NCBI GenBank assembly: GCA_001457715.1
Contig: CVRF01000002.1
Location: 62,001 to 126,000 of the forward strand
Reading direction: 5' to 3'
Length of the DNA stretch: 64,000 nucleotides
DNA from: Candidatus Providencia siddallii
Lineage (GTDB): Bacteria > Pseudomonadota > Gammaproteobacteria > Enterobacterales > Enterobacteriaceae
Notes under the pieces: model-generated
What the model saw: the letters and a program-made list of their open reading frames with translations, nothing else
Told to the model about the DNA's origin: nothing
Database searches by the model: none
Position numbers and translations under genes: made by a program
Part shown: piece after piece, positions 41,285 through 51,472 of the stretch
Layout of the letters: each line of letters opens with the position of its first letter
How positions within the stretch are numbered: the stretch's first letter is position 1

Positions 41285-41641
41285 ATATTTTAAACAAAAA
41301 AAATAAAAACTATTTCTATAAAATATAAATATAATAATTTTAAATTAGATTGATTTTAAAATTGTATACATATATTTTATTAAAATTTATAAAAAATTAA
41401 TTATAGTTTTAATATTTTAAAAAAACTTGTTTAATTATTTATATTAAAAATAAATTTATTTGTTGTTTACTACTTTAATAGTTATATAATAACTGGTAAA
41501 TTATATTTATAATAAAATTAATAAAACTATTATGTAAAATGATATTTATTTTAAAATAAATGGTATAATTAATTTAATTAATATGTTTTTTTTATTTTTT
41601 GTTAAATAGATTTTAATCTAAATTAAGTTATATAATAAAAT
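41285..41641. other. AT-rich spacer between the ANR gene and yfhL
   Basis: About 355 bases of A/T-rich sequence with no gene or clear terminator. Confidence 0.5.
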
Positions 41642-41833
41642 ATGTCTTTATTTATTTCTAATAATTGTGTTAACTGTGGGATATGTGAACTTGAATGCCC
41701 AAATAATGCAATTTATTCTTTAGAAGAAAATTACGCAATAGATCAAAAATTATGTACAGAATGTGTTGGTTATTACGATAAACCAAATTGTCAATTTGTA
41801 TGCCCTATTAATAATGTGATAATTAGAATTTAA
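41642..41833 (+). CDS. yfhL: YfhL-type 2[4Fe-4S] ferredoxin, C-terminally shortened
   Basis: 63 residues against 86 in E. coli. Both cluster motifs are complete: CVNCGICELECP, and CTECVGYYDKPNCQFVCP with the insertion typical of the YfhL/Allochromatium-type ferredoxins. The C-terminal helix (about 20 residues) is missing. No clear Shine-Dalgarno. It sits next to acpS-pdxJ as in E. coli, but convergent to acpS. Possible electron partner for Fpr. Confidence 0.9.
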   Translation: MSLFISNNCVNCGICELECPNNAIYSLEENYAIDQKLCTECVGYYDKPNCQFVCPINNVIIRI

Positions 41834-41884
41834 ATTAGTTTTTAAAAAATATCAAAAATTTTAATAATTAAAATTAAATTTTTA

Positions 41885-42271
41885 TTATGGTAAATTTTCG
41901 ATAATTACTATTGCTAAAGCATAATTTCGTTCGTCTGTAATTGAGATGTATAATTTATTGACTTTTAAACTATTAGCTAATTTTAAGGCCTCTCCGTTTA
42001 GTTTTAGTAAAGGTTTTCCCATTTTGTTGTTTGTTATTTCAAATTGATTTAAAGATATAATATTTCTGATTCCTGTTCCTAGTGCCTTTGATGCTGCTTC
42101 TTTTGCAGCAAATTTTTTTGCAAGAAAACGTGCTGGTTTTAATTGTTTTTGGTATTGTAAAAATTCAGTATTAGTTAATATTCGTTTTGCAAGAGAGTTT
42201 TGTGATTTTTTGATCACAGATTCAATTCGTGAAATCTCTACAAGGTCTACACCTAATCCAAGGATAGTCAT
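41885..42271 (-). CDS. acpS: Holo-[acyl-carrier-protein] synthase
   Basis: Transfers 4'-phosphopantetheine from CoA to ACP, needed for fatty acids. It is 128 residues (126 in E. coli). GLGVDLVEISRIE with the Mg2+-binding Asp, and ARFLAKKFAAKEAASKALGTG with the catalytic Glu, are intact. Its ATG overlaps the pdxJ TAA by one base (TAATG), implying reinitiation. Confidence 0.97.
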   Translation of the reverse strand: MTILGLGVDLVEISRIESVIKKSQNSLAKRILTNTEFLQYQKQLKPARFLAKKFAAKEAASKALGTGIRNIISLNQFEITNNKMGKPLLKLNGEALKLANSLKVNKLYISITDERNYALAIVIIENLP

Positions 42272-43002
42272 TATTTACGTGCTTCTATAAGAATTTTTTT
42301 CATATCATATATGGCTTGCATTAAGCCACTAAATAAAGCGCGGCTAATTATTGCATGCCCTATATTTAATTCATAAATTTCTGGTAATTGTGCTATTCTA
42401 TAAACGTTATGATAATTCAATCCGTGTCCTGCGTTAACTTTAATTCCTTTATTTGATGCATATGATATTATGTCACGAATACGATAAAATTCTATATCTT
42501 GTTCTTGTAATGTTTTTGCGTTAGCAAATGATCCTGTATGTATTTCTATAAATGATACACCAACTTCCTCAGCTGCATCTACTTGTTCGTGATCAGGATC
42601 AATAAATAGAGAAACTAAAATCCCAGCTTTGTTTAGTTGTTTTAATGCATAGGTAATTGCTTCTTTTTGTTTTGTTACAGATAAACCACCTTCAGTAGTA
42701 ACTTCTTCTCTTTTTTCTGGAACCAAACAACAAAAAGTTGGTTTTATGCGACATGCAATATTAATCATTTCGTTTGTTACGGCCATCTCTAGATTTATTT
42801 TTGTTGTAATAGTTTTATTTAAATATTCTAAATCTCTGTCTGTAATATGACGTCGGTCTTCGCGTAAATGAATTGTGATTCCATCAGCTCCTGCTTGTTC
42901 AACAATAAAAGCAGCCTGTATTGGATCAGGGTATTTAGTTCCTCTAGCATTTCTTAATGTTGCGATATGGTCAATATTTACACCTAAAAATAGTTTATTC
43001 AT
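42271..43002 (-). CDS. pdxJ: Pyridoxine 5'-phosphate synthase
   Basis: Last ring-closing step of DXP-dependent vitamin B6 synthesis. 243 residues, as in E. coli. [50 protein letters not shown] and GHGLNYHNV form the TIM-barrel active site. Retention of this step is compatible with B-vitamin provisioning to a host, although other pdx genes are outside the window. Confidence 0.98.
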   Translation of the reverse strand: MNKLFLGVNIDHIATLRNARGTKYPDPIQAAFIVEQAGADGITIHLREDRRHITDRDLEYLNKTITTKINLEMAVTNEMINIACRIKPTFCCLVPEKREEVTTEGGLSVTKQKEAITYALKQLNKAGILVSLFIDPDHEQVDAAEEVGVSFIEIHTGSFANAKTLQEQDIEFYRIRDIISYASNKGIKVNAGHGLNYHNVYRIAQLPEIYELNIGHAIISRALFSGLMQAIYDMKKILIEARK

Positions 43003-43330
43003 TTTTTAATACTCAATTTGTACAGTTTTTAACTGAATTTTAAATTTTTATAAAAATGTAATAGTGTAATGATTTTATGTTAATTTTATTAAATTTTAAC
43101 CTTATATAGATATATATTTAATAATATTAAAAATATGTTTTTAAATTAAGTGTTATTTGTTAAACATTAAAAAATAAATAAACTTAGTTATTTTTTAATG
43201 TTTTTATATATTTAATTAAATTATATTTTAGTTATTTAATAATAAAAATCAATAATTAATTACATTATATATATTTTTTTTAAAACAAAATGTTAAACAA
43301 AATAATTTTATAAAATTTTAATACATGTTT
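43003..43330. other. AT-rich spacer at the recO position, with a hairpin
   Basis: In E. coli recO lies between era and pdxJ; here there are about 330 bases with only the inverted repeat at 43162-43203. No RecO peptide is recognised. Confidence 0.6.
43162..43203 (-). terminator. Hairpin downstream of era
   Basis: 16-bp arms (43162-43177 with 43188-43203, core ACATTAAAAAAT) and a 10-nt loop, about 130 bases past the era stop. The tract after it on the minus strand is not T-rich, so termination efficiency is doubtful. Confidence 0.5.
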
Positions 43331-44182
43331 TTAAGATAAACTTTTAACCCAAAGTTTTAATTGAATTTTATGTTTGAATATTTTTTCCATAGCAATACGC
43401 GATTCAATACCAATTTTTTTTATTTTATTTCCATTTTTGCCAATAATTATTTTTTTTTGATTTATGTGTTTTATTAAAATTGATCCATTGATATATAAAA
43501 TATTATTTTTATTAATGTTAAAATCTTCGATTTTAACATTTACAGAGTATGGTAATTCGTCTCCTAAAAAACGTATTAATTTTTCTCGTACAATTTCTGA
43601 TGCCATAAATGCATCTGATTTATCAGTAATATAATTTTTTGGAAAAAAAAAAATAGATTCTGGAATATGTTTTTTAATAGTTATTAATAAGGAATTAATG
43701 CCTATTTCTTTTTTTGCGCTAATTGGTATTATACTTAGAAAATTCATTTTTTTTCTGATTAAATCTATATATGGTAATATTTTATTTTTATTAGTGATAT
43801 TATCAATTTTATTAATTACTAAAATTACAGGGCGATTTAAAATAATTAATTTTGAAATTATTTTTGAATCATTTTCTGTAAATTTAATTCCATCTACAAT
43901 AAAAATAATTAATTCAACATAATTGACTTGTTCTATATAGCTATATTCAATTAAACAATCTATGTTTTTTTTTCTGTTAAAACAAATACCTGGTGTATCT
44001 GTATAAATAATTTGATATTTATTTGATGTATATATACCAGTAATATTTTGGCGTGTTGTTTGTGGTTTTTTTGATGTTATAGAGATCTTTTTTTTTAATA
44101 ATTTATTTAAAAGTGTTGATTTACCAACGTTAGGTCTTCCTATAATAGCAACAAATCCACAGTATTGTTTAGTTTTATTCAT
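43331..44182 (-). CDS. era: GTPase Era
   Basis: Essential GTPase for 16S rRNA maturation and 30S assembly. It is 283 residues (301 in E. coli). G1 is [13 protein letters not shown]3 DTPG, and G4 NKID, followed by the C-terminal KH domain with [15 protein letters not shown] and [17 protein letters not shown]. The start overlaps the rnc stop by four bases, the conserved rnc-era coupling. Confidence 0.97.
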   Translation of the reverse strand: MNKTKQYCGFVAIIGRPNVGKSTLLNKLLKKKISITSKKPQTTRQNITGIYTSNKYQIIYTDTPGICFNRKKNIDCLIEYSYIEQVNYVELIIFIVDGIKFTENDSKIISKLIILNRPVILVINKIDNITNKNKILPYIDLIRKKMNFLSIIPISAKKEIGINSLLITIKKHIPESIFFFPKNYITDKSDAFMASEIVREKLIRFLGDELPYSVNVKIEDFNINKNNILYINGSILIKHINQKKIIIGKNGNKIKKIGIESRIAMEKIFKHKIQLKLWVKSLS

Positions 44183-44859
44183 TTAAGTTCCAGAATTTTT
44201 AAGATTTGATCTGCAGCATTTTGTTCTGCTTTCCTACGACTAGAACCGACACCATTAATTTTTTGGTTAATTCCGTTAACTTGACAATTAATAATAAATT
44301 CTTGATCATGAGCCTCACCTTTAACTTGAATAACTAAATAGTTAGGTAATGGTAGATGTCGTCCTTGTAAGTATTCTTGTAATCTAGTTTTTGGATCCTT
44401 TTGTTTATCACCTGGAATAATTTTATTAAGACGTATTTTGTACCAGTCTAATACAATTTTTTCGATTGTTTTAAGATCACTATCAATAAAAATACTTCCA
44501 ATTAAAGCTTCAGTTGTGTCAGCAAGAATAGATTCACGACGAAATCCGCCGCTTTTAAATTCTCCTGGTCCTAGACGTAAACATTTACCTAATTCAAATT
44601 CACGTGCCATTTCAGCTAATGTGTTACCTCGTACAAGTGTTGCTCGCATTCTGCTCATATCTCCTTCATCTATTTTTGGGAAACGGCGGTATAAAACATT
44701 AGCTATGATAAAACTTAAAATAGAATCACCTAAAAACTCTAATCGTTCATTATGTTTATTACTAGCGCTTCTGTGTGTTAATGCTTGAATTAATAATTCA
44801 TTTTGTTTAAATTGATAACCAAGTTTTTGTTGTAATCGTTTTAATAAAGAAAGATTCAT
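44179..44859 (-). CDS. rnc: Ribonuclease III
   Basis: Double-strand-specific RNase for rRNA processing and mRNA decay. 226 residues, identical length to E. coli. The catalytic [12 protein letters not shown] and [16 protein letters not shown] blocks carry the metal-binding acidic residues, and the double-stranded-RNA-binding domain ends [20 protein letters not shown]. Part of lepA-lepB-rnc-era. Confidence 0.98.
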   Translation of the reverse strand: MNLSLLKRLQQKLGYQFKQNELLIQALTHRSASNKHNERLEFLGDSILSFIIANVLYRRFPKIDEGDMSRMRATLVRGNTLAEMAREFELGKCLRLGPGEFKSGGFRRESILADTTEALIGSIFIDSDLKTIEKIVLDWYKIRLNKIIPGDKQKDPKTRLQEYLQGRHLPLPNYLVIQVKGEAHDQEFIINCQVNGINQKINGVGSSRRKAEQNAADQILKILELK

Positions 44860-44961
44860 GCGTACACATAATATTTAATAAAAATCAAACGCAATAGAAT
44901 TGTAAAAAATATAATTTTGTCGTGTGCGCAGTGATTTCTAAGTGTTTTGGTAGTTAGTAAA

Positions 44962-45906
44962 TTATGTTGGACTAATACGGTGAAAGTTTATCCCAGTTGG
45001 CCATTCGTTTTGTTGTTTTTCAAGGCTTAACCAGATAAATACAACTTTGCCGATTAAATTTTTTTCATGAACAAAACCCCACATACGACTATCTGAACTA
45101 TTATCTCTATTATCACCCATCATAAAAAAATGATTCTCAGGAACAATCCATTCATTTTCTGCCATTCCTGTTTGAAAATAATTTGCTGCTGTATAAGCTT
45201 GATTAATGATAAGATTTTGATGTTTTATATCATCTAATATTTCAGTTTGTTCATATTGTCTAATCGCGTTTGCTGGGAGTGTTTGATTGATATTAATTTT
45301 GTAATTACCTTTTTTATTGTTAACTAGAGAATTAATATCAAAAAATATAGCCCATTTACTTAATGATAATGGAGTATATTTAATAGGTAGTTCTTCTGTA
45401 GTTTTACTGTTAATATAATTTTTATAAATTGTTAATTCTTTAGTTGTTGAATTATAAATGATTTTATCATTTGGGAGACCTATTATTCGTTTTACAAAAT
45501 TAATATTTGTATTTTTTGGGTATTTAAATACAGCAATATCTCCACGTTTAGGTTTATTTGTTTTTATTAGTGTTGTTTGTGTAAATGGGTTTTTAATTCC
45601 ATACGCAAATTTTTCAACTAGTATAAAATCTCCAGTTAATAATGTTGGCATCATTGATCCTGAAGGAATTTGATATGGCTCATAAATAAATGAACGAATA
45701 ATAAACACTATTCCTAATACAGGAAATATTGATATCAATGTTTCTTTTATTAAATTAGAATAATTGTTTTTTAAATTATTGTTTTTTTCTTGTTTTTCTT
45801 TTAGTTTGTTTTTATAAATGTATTTAAATTTAATTTTATTTAAAAACCAAATAAATCCTGTTATTAATGTTGCTAATGCTAGGATTAATGAAAAAATATT
45901 ACTCAT
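44962..45906 (-). CDS. lepB: Signal peptidase I
   Basis: Cleaves signal peptides at the periplasmic face. 314 residues (324 in E. coli). Two N-terminal membrane helices (about 3-22 and 55-72) are joined by a Lys/Asn-rich cytoplasmic loop. The catalytic dyad is Ser84 in PSGSMMPTLL and Lys139 in NFVKRIIGLPND. Box E reads MGDNRDNSSDSRMWGFV. Its stop is followed by about 100 bases before rnc. Confidence 0.97.
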   Translation of the reverse strand: MSNIFSLILALATLITGFIWFLNKIKFKYIYKNKLKEKQEKNNNLKNNYSNLIKETLISIFPVLGIVFIIRSFIYEPYQIPSGSMMPTLLTGDFILVEKFAYGIKNPFTQTTLIKTNKPKRGDIAVFKYPKNTNINFVKRIIGLPNDKIIYNSTTKELTIYKNYINSKTTEELPIKYTPLSLSKWAIFFDINSLVNNKKGNYKININQTLPANAIRQYEQTEILDDIKHQNLIINQAYTAANYFQTGMAENEWIVPENHFFMMGDNRDNSSDSRMWGFVHEKNLIGKVVFIWLSLEKQQNEWPTGINFHRISPT

Positions 45907-45922
45907 TTAAACTCCTAGTTTA

Positions 45923-47722
45923 TTAGTTGTTTTTATTAATTTGTAATATAGAAAGGAATGCTTCTTGTGGTAATTTAACATTACCTATTTGTTTCATGCG
46001 TTTTTTTCCTTTTTTTTGTTTTTCTAGTAGTTTCTTTTTACGGCTAACATCACCACCATAACATTTTGCAATAACATTTTTACGTAATTGTTTTACAGTC
46101 GAACGAGCGATGATATGATTGTCAATTGCAGCTTGAATTGAAATCTCGAACTGTTGTGGAGGTATTAACTCTTTTATTTTTTTTACTAATTCACGTCCTT
46201 TATATTGTGAATCTATACGATGAGTAATTAATGATAATGTGTCAACACATTCAGAGTTAACAAGAATATCAACACGTACCATATCAGAAGGTTGAAAACG
46301 TTTAAATGAATAATCCAAAGAAGCGTAACCACGTGATGTAGATTTTAATTTATCAAAAAGATCTAATATAACTTCAATCATTGGAATTTCATAAGTTAAT
46401 GAAACTTGATTTCCATAATAAATTATATCTATTTGAACCCCTCGTTTTTCTACGCAAAGCGTAATAATATTGCCTAGGTATTTCTTAGGTATAAAAATAT
46501 GGCATTCTGCAATTGGTTCTCTAATTTCTTGAATACTATTAAGTTGTAGTTTAGATGGGTTATCTATATAAATAATATTGTTATTTTTTTGTTTGATTTC
46601 ATAAACCACAGTTGGAGCAGTTGTTATGATATTTAGATTATATTCACGTTCTAAGCGTTCTTGAATGATTTCCATATGTAATAACCCTAAAAAACCACAA
46701 CGAAACCCAAACCCTAAAGAATTTGAAAATTCTTTTTCATAAAATAAAGAAGAATCATTTAAGCTTAATTTATTTAATGCATTTAATAAAGTTTTATATT
46801 TGTTGGAATCAATTGAAAATATTCCAGCATAAACTTGAGGTTTAATTTTTTTAAATCCAATTAATGCTTCTTTAGCTGGTTGATAAGCTCCTGTTAATGT
46901 ATCTCCTACAGGTACTCTAGTTATATTTTTAATTCCGCAAACTAACCAACCAACTTCTCCACATTTTAGTGTGTCACAATTAATTTGTTTTGGTGTAAAA
47001 ATACCTAGACAATCTATATTGTAGATTTGATTTGTACTCATTACTTTGATTTTATCACCTTTTTTTAATGATCCATTTTTTATTCGAACAAGTGATACTA
47101 TACCTAAATAGTTGTCAAACCATGAATCGATTATTAATGCTTGTAATGGTGCATTATTATCACCAACTGGTGGTGGTATTTTTTTTATTAATTGTTCTAT
47201 AATTTCTTGAATACCAAATCCTGTTTTTGCTGAACATAAAATAGCATCTTGTGCATCAAGTCCTATAATATTTTCAATTTCTTCTATAACACGTTTAGGG
47301 TTTGCTGATGACAAATCAACTTTATTAAGTACTGGTATTACTTTTAGATTCATATCTATTGCAGCATAACAATTAGCGATTGTTTGTGCTTCTACTCCTT
47401 GTGTTGCGTCAACAACTAAAAGCGCTCCTTCGCATGCTGATAGTGAACGTGATACTTCATATGAAAAATCTACATGGCCAGGAGTATCAATAAAATTTAA
47501 TTTATAATTTTCACAATTTAACGATTTATAGATTAGTGTTACACTATGAGCTTTAATTGTAATGCCTCGTTCACGTTCTAAATCCATAGAATCTAATATT
47601 TGTGTTGTTATTTCACGATTTGTTATACCACCACAAATTTGAATTATACGATCTGATAGAGTTGTTTTTCCATGGTCGATATGAGCAATGATAGAAAAGT
47701 TTCTTATATTGTTAATGTTCAA
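45923..47722 (-). CDS. lepA: Elongation factor 4 (LepA)
   Basis: Ribosome-dependent GTPase that back-translocates or aids biogenesis. 599 residues, as in E. coli. G1 [16 protein letters not shown]3 [16 protein letters not shown]4 NKVD. The LepA-specific C-terminal domain is intact ([21 protein letters not shown]). First gene of the lepA-lepB unit; 16 bases from lepB. Confidence 0.98.
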   Translation of the reverse strand: MNINNIRNFSIIAHIDHGKTTLSDRIIQICGGITNREITTQILDSMDLERERGITIKAHSVTLIYKSLNCENYKLNFIDTPGHVDFSYEVSRSLSACEGALLVVDATQGVEAQTIANCYAAIDMNLKVIPVLNKVDLSSANPKRVIEEIENIIGLDAQDAILCSAKTGFGIQEIIEQLIKKIPPPVGDNNAPLQALIIDSWFDNYLGIVSLVRIKNGSLKKGDKIKVMSTNQIYNIDCLGIFTPKQINCDTLKCGEVGWLVCGIKNITRVPVGDTLTGAYQPAKEALIGFKKIKPQVYAGIFSIDSNKYKTLLNALNKLSLNDSSLFYEKEFSNSLGFGFRCGFLGLLHMEIIQERLEREYNLNIITTAPTVVYEIKQKNNNIIYIDNPSKLQLNSIQEIREPIAECHIFIPKKYLGNIITLCVEKRGVQIDIIYYGNQVSLTYEIPMIEVILDLFDKLKSTSRGYASLDYSFKRFQPSDMVRVDILVNSECVDTLSLITHRIDSQYKGRELVKKIKELIPPQQFEISIQAAIDNHIIARSTVKQLRKNVIAKCYGGDVSRKKKLLEKQKKGKKRMKQIGNVKLPQEAFLSILQINKNN

Positions 47723-48265
47723 GATATATTTTCTTTTAATTATAAAGATTATTTAATATGTGACTTCTATTTGTTATTTAAATTATAAATTTTTTTATAA
47801 TAATATATAACATATAATATATATAATAGTTTTATTATTTATTTTAAAATAATATAAAATTAATTATGTGAATAAATTTAAAATTTATAAAATATACTTT
47901 TTAAAGTAATTTGTTTCTATTTAATTAACTGTAACTTTATTTAAACAAAATTATTAATAAATACAATTATTTTATATTAATATATTATATTTTTATATAG
48001 TTATATAATTTGATTTATTTTAAAAATTTAATATTAAAATATTTTATTTTATGTTTTTAATAAAATTATTTTAAAAAAATTATAAGATTCTTTATATTTG
48101 TTTTTATTATTTTATAATAAAAATCACATATAATATAGAATTAATTTAAATTATATTTACATATAATTTAAATATAATTCTATATATATTCATAGTTGTG
48201 GTGTTTTAAATAAATTAAATTTATTTGATAAATTAAGTTTTGTGAATATATAAGGATATGTGATT
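47723..48265. other. Divergent spacer between lepA and nadB (rpoE-rseABC site)
   Basis: In E. coli rpoE, rseA, rseB and rseC lie between nadB and lepA. Here about 540 bases of A/T-rich DNA remain, carrying the long imperfect palindrome at 48133-48185. Confidence 0.6.
48133..48185. repeat. Long imperfect inverted repeat upstream of nadB
   Basis: An inner perfect 13-bp stem (48144-48156 with 48161-48173) is extended, after a small bulge, by ten more pairs (48133-48142 with 48176-48185). It ends 80 bases before the nadB start. It could be an operator, a leader structure, or the remnant of a terminator from lost rse genes. It does not match the NadR operator that I recall for E. coli. Confidence 0.6.
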
Positions 48266-49861
48266 ATGAATGGTTTAACTACATATTGTACTGATATTTT
48301 AATTATTGGCAGCGGAATTTCAGGGCTTTCAGCTGCATTAAGGTTAGCACCTTTTTATAGAGTTATTTTAATTAGTAAAGATATTCTTAATAAAGGGGCA
48401 TCTTATTATGCGCAAGGTGGTATAGCAGCTGTTTTTGATGAAAATGATAGTATTGATTCTCATATTGAAGATACATTGGTTGTTGGAGCTGGTATTTGTG
48501 AAAAAAACACAGTTGAATTTGTTATATCAAATGCAAAAAAATGTATTGAATGGTTAGTTGATCAAGGAATTGTATTTGATAAAGAAGTTACAAAAACGGG
48601 TATAGTTAAATATCATTTAACTCGTGAAGGCGGACATAGTTATCGTAGAATATTACATCACGCTGATGCTACAGGTAAGGAAATTGAAACAAAATTAATT
48701 AATCTTGTTTTAAATCATACAAATGTTTTGGTTAAAGAGTTTTGTGTAGCTATTGATTTTATTATTTTAAATGAGATTGGCTTATCGAATTCAACTCGTG
48801 TTGTAGGTGCTTATGTATTTAATAAAAAACATAAGCAAATAGAAACTATAAAAGCAAAAGCTATTATACTTGCAACAGGTGGTGCTGCTAAAGTTTATAA
48901 GTATACTACAAACCCAGATATTTCATCTGGAGATGGTATTGCTATGGCGTGGCGTGCTGGTTGTCGTGTTGCGAATCTTGAATTTAATCAATTTCATCCA
49001 ACTTGTTTATATCATTCACAATCAAGAAATTTTTTATTAACAGAGGCTTTACGTGGTGAAGGGGCTTATTTAAAACGATATGATGGAACTCGTTTTATGA
49101 TAGATTATGATTATCGTTGTGAATTAGCACCAAGAGATATTGTTACTTTAGCTATTAATAAAGAAATGAAATTTTTTGATCTTGATTGTTTATATTTAGA
49201 TATAACTCATAAGCCTGCTGTTTTTATCAAAGAACATTTTCCAAATATTTATAGAAAGTTAATAAAGTTAGGATTAGATCTTACTAAAGATTATATTCCA
49301 ATTGTTCCTGCAGCACATTATACATGTGGAGGTGTTGTTGTTGATCATACAGGAATGACTGATATTAAAAATTTATATGCTATCGGGGAGGTAAGTTATA
49401 CTGGTTTTCATGGTGCAAATCGCATGGCATCTAATTCTTTGTTAGAATGCTTAGTTTATGCTTGGTCTTCATCCAGAAATATTATAAAAACTATTAAAGA
49501 TATTGTTAATGTTCCAGTACTTCCTGATTTTTGTAAGAAAATAGATGTTTTTAATGAACATATTGTTATACAACATTATTTTCGTGAGTTGAGATTGTCT
49601 ATGTGGAATTATATGGGTATTGTTAGAACAACTGAGTGTCTTGAAAAAGCATTATATTATATTAGTTTATTACAACAAAATGTTTTTTATTATACTAAAT
49701 TTTATATATCTAATGATTTATTAGAATTAAGAAATCTTGTACAAGTATCTGAATTAATGGTACGTTGCGCTTTAGCTCGTAAAGAAAGTCGTGGAACTCA
49801 TTATATTCTGAATTATCCAAAAAAAATAAAAAATTCTGGTCCTACTATTTTGGTTCCGTAA
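48266..49861 (+). CDS. nadB: L-aspartate oxidase
   Basis: First enzyme of de novo NAD synthesis, a flavoprotein giving iminoaspartate. 531 residues from the ATG at 48266, which has AAGGA nine bases upstream; a GTG six bases earlier is too close to it. FAD binding is [15 protein letters not shown]. Catalytic blocks include [50 protein letters not shown], and [28 protein letters not shown] follows. nadA and nadC are not in the window. Confidence 0.97.
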   Translation: MNGLTTYCTDILIIGSGISGLSAALRLAPFYRVILISKDILNKGASYYAQGGIAAVFDENDSIDSHIEDTLVVGAGICEKNTVEFVISNAKKCIEWLVDQGIVFDKEVTKTGIVKYHLTREGGHSYRRILHHADATGKEIETKLINLVLNHTNVLVKEFCVAIDFIILNEIGLSNSTRVVGAYVFNKKHKQIETIKAKAIILATGGAAKVYKYTTNPDISSGDGIAMAWRAGCRVANLEFNQFHPTCLYHSQSRNFLLTEALRGEGAYLKRYDGTRFMIDYDYRCELAPRDIVTLAINKEMKFFDLDCLYLDITHKPAVFIKEHFPNIYRKLIKLGLDLTKDYIPIVPAAHYTCGGVVVDHTGMTDIKNLYAIGEVSYTGFHGANRMASNSLLECLVYAWSSSRNIIKTIKDIVNVPVLPDFCKKIDVFNEHIVIQHYFRELRLSMWNYMGIVRTTECLEKALYYISLLQQNVFYYTKFYISNDLLELRNLVQVSELMVRCALARKESRGTHYILNYPKKIKNSGPTILVP

Positions 49862-50107
49862 AACAATATTATAATTACAGAATTTGTTTTTAAAAACATA
49901 ATACTTAATATTTATTTTAAAAAAAATAAAAAATAAGTCTATCGGTGTAACATAAGTTTTTTTTGAAAAAGAATAATTATATTATTTATAAATAAATTAT
50001 TTTGAAAGTATTTTTTTTGATAGTTTATATAATTATATCGTATAAAAATATGATATTTATATTTATTGAAAATATTTAATTTGTTAAAATTAAGAATGGA
50101 ATATTAT

Positions 50108-50776
50108 ATGTTTACAGATATTATTTGGCGTGATGTCATTGAAAATGAAAAAAAAAAATTATATTTTAAAAAAATTCTAACTTATATTTTTAATGAACGT
50201 AAAAAAGGTAAAATTATATATCCTATGCAAAACGATGTATTTAATGCATTTGTTTATACTGAGTTAAAAAATATAAAAGTAGTTATTTTAGGTCAGGATC
50301 CTTATTATGGATTTAAACAAGCTCATGGTTTTTCATTTTCTGTTCGTCCTGGAATTAAAATACCTCCATCTTTAGTTAATATATATAAAGAATTAGAAAA
50401 GGATATTAAAGATTTTCAATTTCCTAATCATGGATATTTATTTAAATGGGCTCTTCAAGGTGTTTTTTTGTTAAATATTATATTAACAGTTGAGCATGGA
50501 ATTGCTAATTCTCATTCTAATATTGGTTGGAATATTTTTACTGATAAAATACTTAAAATCATTAATGATAATACGTATGGAGTTGTATTTCTTTTATGGG
50601 GTTCTTATGCTAAGAAAAAAAGTGAGATTATTGATTCTAAAAAGCATTTTATTTTGAAAGCTTCGCATCCTTCACCACTTTCTGCGCATTGTGGTTTTTT
50701 TGGTTGTAAACATTTTTCACAAACTAATTTTATTTTAGAGAAACAAGGTAAAACACAAATTAATTGGAATTTGTGA
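50108..50776 (+). CDS. ung: Uracil-DNA glycosylase
   Basis: Removes uracil from DNA. Starting at the ATG at 50108 (MFTDIIWRDVI, aligned with the E. coli start) gives 222 residues; the frame is open further upstream to 50066. The catalytic water-activating motif is LGQDPYYG, followed by FSVRPGIKIPPSL, the Asn-containing VFLLNIILTV, FLLWGSYA and SHPSPLSAHCGFFGC with the active His. It ends in TGA. Retained although several recombination genes around it are missing. Confidence 0.96.
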   Translation: MFTDIIWRDVIENEKKKLYFKKILTYIFNERKKGKIIYPMQNDVFNAFVYTELKNIKVVILGQDPYYGFKQAHGFSFSVRPGIKIPPSLVNIYKELEKDIKDFQFPNHGYLFKWALQGVFLLNIILTVEHGIANSHSNIGWNIFTDKILKIINDNTYGVVFLLWGSYAKKKSEIIDSKKHFILKASHPSPLSAHCGFFGCKHFSQTNFILEKQGKTQINWNL

Positions 50777-50792
50777 TAAATATTAAAAAAAA

Positions 50793-50818
50793 TAAATTGG
50801 GTGCGAAGCACCCATTTA
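50793..50818 (-). terminator. Terminator between convergent ung and grpE
   Basis: GGGTGC-GAA-GCACCC hairpin (7-bp core, A/T extension). On the minus strand it is followed by ATTTATTTTTTTT, a good intrinsic terminator for grpE just past its stop. Towards the plus strand the T tract is weak. Confidence 0.8.
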
Positions 50819-50823
50819 TAAAA

Positions 50824-51393
50824 TTATTTAGAAACTGTAACTATTGCTGGTCTTAAGAGACGTTTATTTAATGTATATCCTTTTTGCATTATATTAATCA
50901 CGTTTCCTGATTTATGCTCTGTTGAGTCAATTATAGATATAGCTTGATGTATTTCAGGGTCAAACGGAATATTTTCTTTACTTATAACTTCAATACCAAA
51001 TTTAGATATGATATCTAAAAAAGTTTTTAATGTTAAGTTTAAACCTTCTATTGTTTTTGTTTTTTCGTCGTTTTTATTAGTTGATTCTATAGCTCTTTCT
51101 AAGTTATCTATTATTGGTAGTAATTCATTTAAAAATTTTTCTAATGCAAATTTATGAGCTTTTTCTATATATTGCTCAGTTCGTCGCCTAATATTTTCAA
51201 TTTCGGCTTGAGTACGTAATAATATATCACGTTCTATTTTTTTTGATTCTTCTAAATTTTGTTCTAATTCTGCAATACGAGATGCTAATTCAATTTTACA
51301 CTGATTAGATTTATCTTTTTCTAATTCTATATCTTGTATTTCTATTTGATCAGAATTTTGTTCATCATGTAAGTTTTTGTCTTTACTGCTCAT
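50824..51393 (-). CDS. grpE: GrpE, nucleotide exchange factor of DnaK
   Basis: 189 residues from the ATG at 51393, preceded by CGGAGA (197 in E. coli). An N-terminal acidic tail is followed by a long coiled coil (about 30-130) with RTQAEIENIRRRTEQYIEKAHKFA, and a C-terminal beta domain with FDPEIHQAISIID and QKGYTLNKRLLRPAIVTVSK. It has its own sigma-32-type promoter and a good terminator. It is divergent from nadK, as in E. coli. Confidence 0.97.
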   Translation of the reverse strand: MSSKDKNLHDEQNSDQIEIQDIELEKDKSNQCKIELASRIAELEQNLEESKKIERDILLRTQAEIENIRRRTEQYIEKAHKFALEKFLNELLPIIDNLERAIESTNKNDEKTKTIEGLNLTLKTFLDIISKFGIEVISKENIPFDPEIHQAISIIDSTEHKSGNVINIMQKGYTLNKRLLRPAIVTVSK

Positions 51394-51437
51394 GAATGTC
51401 TCCGTGTATTTTGACACTAACCACATATACTTGGGTA

Positions 51438-51465
51438 ATATGGGGATATAAAATATATATTCAAG
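51438..51465 (-). promoter_or_regulatory. Sigma-32 heat-shock promoter for grpE
   Basis: On the minus strand CTTGAAT (465-459), a 13-base spacer and CCCCATAT (445-438). It matches the RpoH consensus except for one -35 base, and has the same 13-base spacing as the hslVU promoter. It lies 45 bases from the grpE ATG, within the short divergent region shared with nadK. Confidence 0.82.
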
Positions 51466-51472
51466 AGAAGTT

